This document shows positions 57,046 to 64,000 of a DNA stretch of 64,000 bases, piece after piece. Numbering within the stretch: position 1 is the stretch's first letter; the number at the start of each line of letters is the position of its first letter. The notes beneath the pieces are model-generated. The model ran no database searches and was not told the DNA's origin. It saw only the letters and a program-made list of their open reading frames with translations. Origin of the DNA: Merdimmobilis hominis (GTDB lineage Bacteria; Bacillota; Clostridia; Oscillospirales; Ruminococcaceae); assembly GCF_900104615.1 (NCBI RefSeq), contig NZ_LT629939.1, forward strand, positions 1,263,223-1,327,222, in the 5' to 3' direction. A program made the translations under genes and the position numbers.

Positions 57046-58983
57046 TTATTGCAAATGGCGGTTGAGCCAATCGGTGAGGACGAACAGGCGGCGCTGGCGG
57101 TGTTTGGGTTTACCGCTGCGGCTCAGCTCGTGGTTCTCCCCTTTGAACAGGTACATCTCGCTTTCCACCCCGTGGTATTTCAGGGCGGAGAACATCTGGA
57201 AGCCCTCAGTCAAGGGGCAGTTGTAATCTTCCAGGGCGTGGATAAACAAGGTGGGGGTTACCACATCCGGGGCGTATTTCACCGGTGCGTGTTCCCAAAG
57301 CAACTCCACATCGCTCCAGGGAGTGGCGCAGAACTGCTCTGGATCGAAGGTGTAGCCGATGCAGGAGACGCCAAAGTCGCTGATAGGGTTGCAGAAGGAC
57401 CGCTGGGAGACCGCCGCGGCGAACCGCTTGGTGTGGCCGATGATCCAGTTGGTCATATAGCCGCCGTAGCTGCCGCCGATGACCCCCAGGCGCCCCGGAT
57501 CCATCTGGGGATAGAGGGCCAAGACATGGTCGGTAAACTCCATGAAATCGGGGAAGTCATACTCACCCCAATGGCCCCGCAGGTCGGCAAATTCCGCCCC
57601 CCGGCCGTCGCTGCCCCGGGGATTGCACAGGAATACAAAGTAGCCCATGCCGGCGAGGACCTGCATCTCATGGACAAACAACTCGCCCCAGGCGACACAG
57701 GGGCCGCCGTGCATCGAGAGGACGCCAGGGTAGGTTTTATTGGGGTCGAAGTCCACCGGCTTGATGACCCAGCCGTCGATTTTGACGCCGGAGGAGTTGG
57801 TAAAGCCCGCGTACTCCGGCAGGGAGACGGCTTTGTTTTTCAAAGCAGCCTCGTTGAGACAGGTCAGCTGGCGGTATTCCTTGCCGTCATAGAGGTAAAG
57901 CTCCTGGAGCTTGCCGTTTTCCATGGCTACAAAGAGGATCTTCTCCCCCTTGACGCTGACATTTTCAATGGCCCCGGCAAACTCTGGCAGTTTCTCCTTG
58001 TTTCCAGCCTTGTCCAGCAGGTTCATCCCCACCCGGCTTCCCTCGGTGGTTAAATAGAGGAGTTTGCCCTGGTATTCTCCCGTGGGGGAACCGCCGCCGA
58101 ACCGGCAGTCGGTGGAGACGTTGCAGCCGATGGTGTAGTCGTTTTCGGCGATCTTCTTCACCGTGAGGGTGGCAAGGTCGCAGGTGAAAAGGTCATCTTT
58201 TTGGCTGCTGCCGTGTTTGTCGCACAGGCTGGCGGAGAAGAAGAGGGTCTCCCCCACCATCTGGAGCTTGCCGATGCGGTATTCGCCTTCCGGCAGGATA
58301 GTTTTGGTGGTCTGGGAGGGGATGTCATAGAGGTAAAGGCCCTTCTGCCGGGGTTTCAGCTGGGTGTAGGAACAGCCGGAATAAGCCACCTGTTTTTTGT
58401 CCGGGGTGAGGACATAGGCGCCCACGGTGAAGGGCCATTGGGTAATGGGCCGGGCTTCGCCGGTTTTCTCCTCCAGTAGGAACAGGGCGTCCCGGTGGCC
58501 GCTCACATAGCCGACGCCGTTGTCCCACAAGGGGAGCTCGCTGACCGGGATGTAATCCTCCTCATCTTTCTTCTGGGCGGCGGAAAGCCCTTCCTTCTGG
58601 TTGTGGTTTACATCCGCCAGCACCAGATAGGTTTTGCCAGGTTCCACCGGGGTGATGCCTAGAACCGGGTGAGGGAAATGGAAGGCAGGGGAGGTTGTGC
58701 CGTCAGCCACCGAGAGCCGCTCAAAATCGGCGCCCTCCTTGGCCTTTTTGCCACAGAGCAGCACCCCGTCGGAATCCCACACAAAAGAGGAAGCCTTACC
58801 GGTGCGGGTCAGCTGGGAGACCGCCCCGGTGGCGAGGTCGGCCAGGTACAGATTGCCCTGGTAGCGGTTGAGGTGGGCGTTTTGCTTGTTCACCAAGAAG
58901 ACCGCCTGGTCGCGCCAGGGGGAACAGCTTGGCCGGGAGAGAAACCGATACTCCAAAAGATCGGCCATTTCGATTTTTTTCAC
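57046..58983 (-). CDS. S9-family prolyl-oligopeptidase-like serine peptidase
   Basis: A 645-residue protein with an N-terminal beta-propeller (about 15-380) and a C-terminal alpha/beta hydrolase domain. The nucleophile is Ser505 in GGSYGGYMTNW, with Asp586 in HALEDYNCP and His618 in GENHELSRSG, all intact. This layout is that of acylaminoacyl-peptidase or dipeptidyl-peptidase-like S9C enzymes that remove residues from short peptides in the cytoplasm; there is no signal peptide. It faces the opp operon across a divergent promoter region. Confidence 0.92.
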   Translation of the reverse strand: MKKIEMADLLEYRFLSRPSCSPWRDQAVFLVNKQNAHLNRYQGNLYLADLATGAVSQLTRTGKASSFVWDSDGVLLCGKKAKEGADFERLSVADGTTSPAFHFPHPVLGITPVEPGKTYLVLADVNHNQKEGLSAAQKKDEEDYIPVSELPLWDNGVGYVSGHRDALFLLEEKTGEARPITQWPFTVGAYVLTPDKKQVAYSGCSYTQLKPRQKGLYLYDIPSQTTKTILPEGEYRIGKLQMVGETLFFSASLCDKHGSSQKDDLFTCDLATLTVKKIAENDYTIGCNVSTDCRFGGGSPTGEYQGKLLYLTTEGSRVGMNLLDKAGNKEKLPEFAGAIENVSVKGEKILFVAMENGKLQELYLYDGKEYRQLTCLNEAALKNKAVSLPEYAGFTNSSGVKIDGWVIKPVDFDPNKTYPGVLSMHGGPCVAWGELFVHEMQVLAGMGYFVFLCNPRGSDGRGAEFADLRGHWGEYDFPDFMEFTDHVLALYPQMDPGRLGVIGGSYGGYMTNWIIGHTKRFAAAVSQRSFCNPISDFGVSCIGYTFDPEQFCATPWSDVELLWEHAPVKYAPDVVTPTLFIHALEDYNCPLTEGFQMFSALKYHGVESEMYLFKGENHELSRSGKPKHRQRRLFVLTDWLNRHLQ

Positions 58984-59039
58984 AGGTAATACCTCCTTGT
59001 TTTGATTGCCGCAACAACAGAATAAAAATACATAGTTGT

Positions 59040-59068
59040 ATTATAGCCTACCCCCCGTTTCCCCGCAA
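59040..59068 (-). promoter_or_regulatory. Promoter of the S9 peptidase gene
   Basis: TTGCGG (59068-59063) and TATAAT (59045-59040), spacer 17 nt, on the minus strand. Confidence 0.65.
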
Positions 59069-59173
59069 GTAAAAACTGAAACAAAAACCTTTCCAATCCG
59101 CTGGAATGTTTGGCAATTATGCAAAAATATCTGAATAAATAGCGTATAAATGTTATTTTTATTCATTTTTGGC

Positions 59174-59202
59174 TTGACATTGACAGGCCCCGGCGGTATC
59201 AT
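59174..59202 (+). promoter_or_regulatory. Promoter of the oppBCDF operon
   Basis: TTGACA and TATCAT with a 17-nt spacer, 39 nt before oppB. A second overlapping TTGACA follows at 59180. Confidence 0.75.
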
Positions 59203-59240
59203 TTAAGAATAGTTCGATCACTGCCAAAGGAGTGTTTTCC

Positions 59241-60176
59241 ATGTTAAAATATGCAGCTAAGCGGCTGGGGATGGGCCTTGTGACCCTCTTTGTTCTGGCC
59301 ACGGCCACCTTCTTTTTAATGAAGGCGATCCCCGGCTCCCCCTTCGGCGCCGAGGTCTCCCAAATGTCCGCCGCCGCGGTGGAAAAATTGTATGAGAAGT
59401 ATGACTTGGACAAATCTATCCCCGAACAATATGTCATCTACATCAAAAACGTGCTGCACAACGACTTTGGCGAGTCGATGACCCGCAAGGGGATCAGCGT
59501 CAACTCCATCATCGCCAAGGCACTGCCGATCACCGCCAAACTGGGCGGGGTGGCCTTTGTCTTCTCCATGGTCACCGGCATTGTGCTGGGCATCATCGCC
59601 GCGTTGTCCAAGCGACAATGGGTGCAAAACTCGGTGATGATCTTCGCCACAGTGGGGGTCAGCGTGCCCAGCTTCCTGTATGCGCTGATGCTGATGACGG
59701 TGTTTGGGGTCATTCTTCAATGGCTGCCTTTCATCGGCCTAAAGACGCCGCTCCACTACATCCTGCCGGCCTTTTCCCTCTCCCTCTACCCCATCTCCAT
59801 GGTGGCCCGTCTGGTGCGCAGCAGCATGACCGAGGCCATGAAGCAGGATTACATGGTTTTAGCCAAGAGCAAGGGGACCTCCCCCATCAAGCTGATTGTA
59901 AAACACGCCCTGAAAAACTGCCTCATCCCGGTGGTGACCTACGCCGGACCCCTGGTGGCTTATCTGATGACCGGCAGCTTTGTCATCGAAAGCATCTTCT
60001 CCATCCCCGGCCTGGGCGGCGAGTTTGTCACCAGCGTCACCAACCGGGATTACCCGCTGATTATGGCGCTGACCATCTTCTTCGGCGCCTTCATCATCTT
60101 CACCAACCTGGTGAGCGACCTGCTGACCGCCATGATTGACCCCCGCATCAAACTGGAAAAGAGGAAAGCCGCATGA
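59241..60176 (+). CDS. oppB: Oligopeptide ABC transporter permease (OppB type)
   Basis: A 311-residue permease with six membrane segments: MLKYAAKRLGMGLVTLFVLA opening, a long external loop (SAAAVEKLYEKYDLDKSIPE), and the cytoplasmic EAA coupling loop at KQDYMVLAKSKGTSPIKLIV. It forms the channel with OppC. ATG at 59241 has AAAGGAG; the GTG three codons earlier overlaps it. Stop overlaps the oppC start. Confidence 0.92.
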   Translation: MLKYAAKRLGMGLVTLFVLATATFFLMKAIPGSPFGAEVSQMSAAAVEKLYEKYDLDKSIPEQYVIYIKNVLHNDFGESMTRKGISVNSIIAKALPITAKLGGVAFVFSMVTGIVLGIIAALSKRQWVQNSVMIFATVGVSVPSFLYALMLMTVFGVILQWLPFIGLKTPLHYILPAFSLSLYPISMVARLVRSSMTEAMKQDYMVLAKSKGTSPIKLIVKHALKNCLIPVVTYAGPLVAYLMTGSFVIESIFSIPGLGGEFVTSVTNRDYPLIMALTIFFGAFIIFTNLVSDLLTAMIDPRIKLEKRKAA

Positions 60177-61108
60177 ACAACCTGGAACTCAAGGATATGG
60201 AGTGGACCGAAGACCTGTTTGAACCGCTGGACAGCAGCGAGCAGAACAGTGAATTTATCGCCATGGAGAGCAAGACCTTCCTCCAGGATTCCTGGAACCG
60301 CTTCAAGAAGAATAAACTGGCGCTGGTGGGCCTGGTGTTCCTGGTGCTGATGATTTTAATGGCAATTTTTGTCCCCATGTTCTCCAAATACAGCTACGAT
60401 CAGATGGATATGACCGCCCTCAATCAGCTGCCCAGCGCCCAACACTGGTTCGGCACCGATAAATTTGGCCGGGATATCTTTGTCCGGGTCATGTACGGCG
60501 CCCGCATCTCGTTGGCGGTGGGCTTCTCCGCGGCCATCATCTGCCTGTTTATCGGGGTGGTGTACGGAGGCATCTCCGGGTATGTGGGAGGCAAGGTGGA
60601 CATGGTCATGATGCGCATCGTGGACATCATCTACGCCATCCCTTCCCTTCTGTACGTCATCTTCATCATGCTCATCTTCGGCTCCAATGTGTGGAGCATC
60701 CTCATGGGCATCTGTGTTTCCTCCTGGGTGGGCATGGCCCGTTTGGTGCGCAGCCAGGTTCTCTCTTTAAAAGAACAGGAGTTTGCCTTGGCCGCCTATG
60801 TGCTGGGGGCCAGCACCAGCCGTATCCTGTTTAAGCACCTGATTTTAAACTGCATTGGGGCCATCATCGTCAACGTCACCCTGATGGTGCCCTCGGCCAT
60901 CTTCACCGAGGCGTTCCTCAGTTTTGTGGGCATCGGCATCAGCGCCCCTGCCTCCAGCTGGGGCACTTTGGCCAATGAGGCCCGGGGCCTCATCGAAAGC
61001 AACCCCATCCAGATCATCTGGCCGGTGGGGGCCATCTGCCTGACCATGCTCTCGCTGAACTTCATCGGCGACGGTGTCGGCGAGGCGCTGGACCCCAAGA
61101 AAAAGTAG
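60173..61108 (+). CDS. oppC: Oligopeptide ABC transporter permease (OppC type)
   Basis: A 311-residue partner permease with a 60-residue cytoplasmic N-terminus, as typical of OppC (SWNRFKKNKLALVGLVFLVL), an external HWFGTDKFGRDIFVRVMYGA motif, and the EAA loop KEQEFALAAYVLGASTSRIL. It overlaps oppB by 4 nt (ATGA). Confidence 0.93.
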   Translation: MNNLELKDMEWTEDLFEPLDSSEQNSEFIAMESKTFLQDSWNRFKKNKLALVGLVFLVLMILMAIFVPMFSKYSYDQMDMTALNQLPSAQHWFGTDKFGRDIFVRVMYGARISLAVGFSAAIICLFIGVVYGGISGYVGGKVDMVMMRIVDIIYAIPSLLYVIFIMLIFGSNVWSILMGICVSSWVGMARLVRSQVLSLKEQEFALAAYVLGASTSRILFKHLILNCIGAIIVNVTLMVPSAIFTEAFLSFVGIGISAPASSWGTLANEARGLIESNPIQIIWPVGAICLTMLSLNFIGDGVGEALDPKKK

Positions 61109-61118
61109 GAGGCGCGCT

Positions 61119-62117
61119 ATGAGTTTGTTGGAAGTCAACCATCTGACGACCCAGTTCACCACCGAACAGGGCCAGGTACAGGCGGTGCGGGACGTGAGTT
61201 TCTCGCTGGAAAAAGGCGAAATATTGGGTATCGTCGGCGAATCGGGCAGCGGCAAGAGCCAAGCCATGTACTCGGTCATGGGCCTTTTGGCCTCCAACGG
61301 TAGGGTGACCGAGGGCAGCATCCGGTTCAACGGGACCGAGATCGCCCCCCAGCACTTCGCCGGCGGCATGAAGGAATACGAAGCCCATATGCGAAAGATC
61401 CGGGGCAACGAGATCTCGATGATCTTCCAGGACCCCATGTCCTTTTTGAACCCGGTTTTGAATATTGAGACCCAACTGGTAGAGCCGCTGCTGAACCACC
61501 AGCACCTTTCCCGCCAAGAGGCGCGGCAAAAGGCCATTGAGCTGCTCACCAAGGTCGGCATCCCCTCGCCGGAGGCCCGGCTGAAGCAGTATCCCCATGA
61601 GTTTTCCGGCGGCATGCGCCAGCGGATCATCATCGCCATCGCCTTGGCCTGCAACCCCAAACTGATCATCGCCGATGAACCCACCACCGCCCTGGATGTG
61701 ACCATCCAGGCCAAGATTTTGCAGCTGATCAAATCCCTGCAGGAGCAGATGGATTCCAGCGTCATCCTCATTACCCACGACCTGGGGGTGGTGGCCAACA
61801 TCTGCCACCGGGTTATCATCCTCTACGGCGGCAAGATCATGGAGAGCGGCACCATCGACGAAATTTTCTACGATCCCAGGCATCCTTACACCATCGGCCT
61901 TTTGGGCTGCGTCAACAACCCGGAAAAAGACCAGGAACTCCACCCCATCCCCGGGTCCCCGCCCGACCTGTTGCAGCCCCCGGCGGGCTGTCCCTTTGTG
62001 GACCGGTGTGAAAAGGCCATGAAGATCTGCAAGCGGATGCCCCCGCCGGTATCCACCCTGTCGCCCACCCACAGCTGCAGCTGCTGGCTGGAGGCTAAGA
62101 AGGAGGTTTTGAAATGA
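61119..62117 (+). CDS. oppD: Oligopeptide ABC transporter ATPase (OppD type)
   Basis: Cytoplasmic ATPase of 332 residues: Walker A GIVGESGSGKSQAM, Q-loop MIFQDPMSFLNPV, signature FSGGMRQRIIIAIAL, Walker B KLIIADEPTTALD and H-loop THDLG. The oligopeptide/dipeptide C-terminal domain with Cys residues (AGCPFVDRCEKAMKIC) is present, possibly an Fe-S site as in DppD-type ATPases. ATG at 61119 follows AGGAGG. It ends overlapping oppF by 4 nt. Confidence 0.94.
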   Translation: MSLLEVNHLTTQFTTEQGQVQAVRDVSFSLEKGEILGIVGESGSGKSQAMYSVMGLLASNGRVTEGSIRFNGTEIAPQHFAGGMKEYEAHMRKIRGNEISMIFQDPMSFLNPVLNIETQLVEPLLNHQHLSRQEARQKAIELLTKVGIPSPEARLKQYPHEFSGGMRQRIIIAIALACNPKLIIADEPTTALDVTIQAKILQLIKSLQEQMDSSVILITHDLGVVANICHRVIILYGGKIMESGTIDEIFYDPRHPYTIGLLGCVNNPEKDQELHPIPGSPPDLLQPPAGCPFVDRCEKAMKICKRMPPPVSTLSPTHSCSCWLEAKKEVLK

Positions 62118-63082
62118 GCGAGCCCATTTTGCAGGTGGAACATCTAAAAACCTATTTTGCCACCGGCGGCCGCTTCGGCAAACACCCGGTGGTCAAGGCG
62201 GTCAACGACGTCTCCTTCTCCATCGGCCACCACGAAACTTTGGGCCTGGTGGGGGAATCCGGTTGCGGCAAATCCACCCTGGGCCGGACCATCGTTAAGA
62301 TCAACCAGCCCACCGGCGGCAAGATCTACTTTGAAGGCAAGGACATCACCTCATTGAAGGGCAAGGAGTTGAAGGACTTCCGCCGGGATGTGCAGATGAT
62401 CTTCCAGGACCCCTACGCCTCCCTGAACTCCCGCATGACGGTGGGGGAGATCATTCGGGAACCCATGGAGATCCACGGCCTTTACGGCTCCACCAAGGAG
62501 AGGGATGAAAAGGTCTGCCAGTTGCTCGAAACGGTGGGCCTCAAGCCGGACCACATCCGGCGGTACCCCCATGAATTCTCCGGCGGCCAACGCCAGCGGA
62601 TCTGCATCTCCCGCGCCTTGGCCTTGAATCCGAAATTCATCATCTGCGACGAGCCCATCTCGGCTTTGGACGTCTCCATCCAGGCCCAGATCATCAACCT
62701 GCTGCAAAAAATCCAGGAGGATACCGGGATCTCCTACCTGTTTATCGCCCACGACCTGGGGGCGGTGAAACACATTTCCCACCGCATCGGGGTTATGTAC
62801 CTGGGCAGCCTGGTGGAGCTGGGGGACAGCGACGAGCTGTACCACAACCCCAAACACCCCTACACCCAGGCATTGCTTCAATCCATCCCCATTCCCGATC
62901 CCAAGGTGGAGCGGGCCAAGAAGCCGGTGGAGATCTCCGGCGAACTGCCCAGCCCCCTCAACCTGCCCAGCGGTTGCGCCTTCCGCACCCGCTGCCCTCA
63001 TGCCTGCGAACGCTGCGCCAAAGAGACGCCCCAGCTGCGGGATGTGGACGGCCGCCAGGTTGCCTGCTTCCTCTACAAATAA
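62114..63082 (+). CDS. oppF: Oligopeptide ABC transporter ATPase (OppF type)
   Basis: Second ATPase, 322 residues: Walker [16 protein letters not shown]-loop [14 protein letters not shown], signature [15 protein letters not shown], Walker [14 protein letters not shown] and H-loop IAHDLG, plus the C-terminal oligopeptide domain with [16 protein letters not shown]. It pairs with OppD under the OppBC channel. Confidence 0.94.
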   Translation: MSEPILQVEHLKTYFATGGRFGKHPVVKAVNDVSFSIGHHETLGLVGESGCGKSTLGRTIVKINQPTGGKIYFEGKDITSLKGKELKDFRRDVQMIFQDPYASLNSRMTVGEIIREPMEIHGLYGSTKERDEKVCQLLETVGLKPDHIRRYPHEFSGGQRQRICISRALALNPKFIICDEPISALDVSIQAQIINLLQKIQEDTGISYLFIAHDLGAVKHISHRIGVMYLGSLVELGDSDELYHNPKHPYTQALLQSIPIPDPKVERAKKPVEISGELPSPLNLPSGCAFRTRCPHACERCAKETPQLRDVDGRQVACFLYK

Positions 63083-63088
63083 GGATAG

Positions 63089-63122
63089 AAAAATTCCCTG
63101 CCAGCGGGCAGGGAATTTTTTT
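63089..63122 (+). terminator. Terminator after oppF
   Basis: AAAAATTCCCTGCC-AGC-GGGCAGGGAATTTTTTT. A leaky stem here would let the binding protein gene be expressed separately at higher level. Confidence 0.92.
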
Positions 63123-63204
63123 ACATGTCGATTCCTACCTGAAAGAAAAATGGGGTGGATATGCAAATAATACAGGCATATACTAATATTTATTCATAAA
63201 ACCC

Positions 63205-63233
63205 TTGACAATCCAAAAAATCAGGCTTATTAT
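63205..63233 (+). promoter_or_regulatory. Promoter of oppA
   Basis: TTGACA and TATTAT, spacer 17 nt, 45 nt before the oppA start. Confidence 0.75.
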
Positions 63234-63278
63234 TGTATTATTATTTGAGATTACTGTATATTCTTTGGAGGTGTATTA

Positions 63279-64000
63279 TGAAAAAGAAATGGATAGCCCT
63301 GCTGTTGGCAGGTGTCTTGGCCCTTACGCCGGTTCTCAGCGGCTGTTCCTCCGGAGATGGAGAAAGCAGTTCCAGCGCTTCTGGAGAGGCTCCGGCTCAG
63401 GAATTGACGGTGGCTGTCGCTTCCCAGATTTTTACCCTGGACCCCGCCCTCAACTCCACTACCCACCTGAACCATCCTATTTTTGCCGCCAACCCAACCC
63501 TCTTTTATAAAAATGAAAAGGGCGAGTTGGTCAACGACCTGTGCAAGGAGTATACCATCAGTGACGATGGCCTGACCTATACCTTTACCCTTATTGACGG
63601 GGTGAAGTGGAGCGATGGACAGCCGTTGACCGCCAACGATTTTGTCTACGGCATCAAGCGGGCCATCGGCTACGGCCCCGACAACACCTTTAACGCATCC
63701 AACCTGACCAACTTTGTCAAAGGTGCAGCCGCAGCCAACGAGTCCATGCTGGATGTAGCACAGATGGACAATGTAGGCGTCTATGCCCCCGATGACAAAA
63801 CTTTGGTTATTGAGCTTTCTACTCCCTGCCCCTACTTCCTGTCCGTCACCGAGGCCGGTGTGTTTATGCCCCTTCGCCCCGACTTTGCCAAGGAGCATGA
63901 AAGCACCTGGTCCCTCCAGCCCGGTTACCCCACTGTGGGCGCTTTCCAGCTGGAATCGGTCAACGAGAACGAGCAGGCCACTTTTGTAAAAAACCCCAGC
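63279..64000 (+). CDS. oppA: Oligopeptide-binding lipoprotein (OppA type), 3' end beyond window
   Basis: The frame opens with ATG at 63279 after TTTGGAGGTG and stays open to the window edge (240 codons). MKKKWIALLLAGVLALTPVL leads into the lipobox LSGC, giving a membrane-anchored lipoprotein with a Ser/Gly-rich linker. The solute-binding family 5 signature is visible: LTVAVASQIFTLDPALNSTT and DGLTYTFTLIDGVKWSDGQP, then LTANDFVYGIKRAIG. It delivers peptides to OppBCDF. Confidence 0.93.

Overview
The window is the replication-origin region of a Gram-positive chromosome plus about 40 kb to its right. The order rpmH-dnaA-dnaN-yaaA-recF-remB-gyrB-gyrA, with rnpA-yidD-yidC-jag-mnmE-mnmG-rsmG-noc-parA-parB on the other side, is the classical Firmicutes origin layout. 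Noc, a Soj/Spo0J pair, Jag, RemB and a dimeric-type glycyl-tRNA synthetase, together with moderately GC-rich coding DNA and no respiratory genes, suggest a spore-lineage anaerobic member of the Clostridia, probably Oscillospirales-like. The taxon is inference from gene content only.

Layout. 1-3155: a PadR-controlled small membrane-protein cluster and a CPA1-type cation/proton antiporter. 3609-3800: tRNA-Glu and tRNA-Met. 4114-7638: an M28-fold membrane protein that lacks several catalytic or metal residues, guaB, and an acyl-ACP thioesterase. 7678-18014 (minus strand): parB, parA, noc, rsmG, mnmG, mnmE, jag, yidC, yidD, rnpA, rpmH, with three parS sites. 18015-20521: the bipartite origin flanking dnaA; the dnaA-dnaN gap carries a DnaA box, GC cluster and DnaA-trio arrangement. 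20522-28405: dnaN to gyrA. 28591-36291: an M14 carboxypeptidase, a structured non-coding stretch, a ribbon-helix-helix regulator divergent from a small unknown gene, glyS, tRNA-Pro, a two-gene membrane module behind a roughly 220-nt structured leader, tRNA-Thr and tRNA-Tyr.

36563-46447 is a complete type I-C CRISPR-Cas locus: cas3, cas5c, cas8c, cas7c, cas4, a 28-spacer array, cas1, cas2. The active-looking array, with 28 identical repeats and an AT-rich leader, sits between cas4 and cas1. A decayed three-repeat relic occupies the position downstream of cas2 where the array is usually found.

46907-64000: a beta-hydroxyacid-type dehydrogenase; an operon of murD, two M42 aminopeptidases, a GNAT acetyltransferase and a PLP-dependent methionine-gamma-lyase-family protein; tRNA-Leu; a secreted transglutaminase-like protein; a uroporphyrinogen-decarboxylase-family protein; an S9 peptidase; and an oligopeptide ABC transporter (oppBCDF, then oppA, which runs off the edge). 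The peptidases and the peptide importer point to a peptide-using lifestyle.

The most interesting signals are the displaced CRISPR array with its relic, two near-perfect Noc-binding palindromes far from noc, the origin-unwinding motif, a near-identical promoter block shared by noc and dnaA, the structured leader at 34034-34256, and an 88-nt intergenic repeat present twice.
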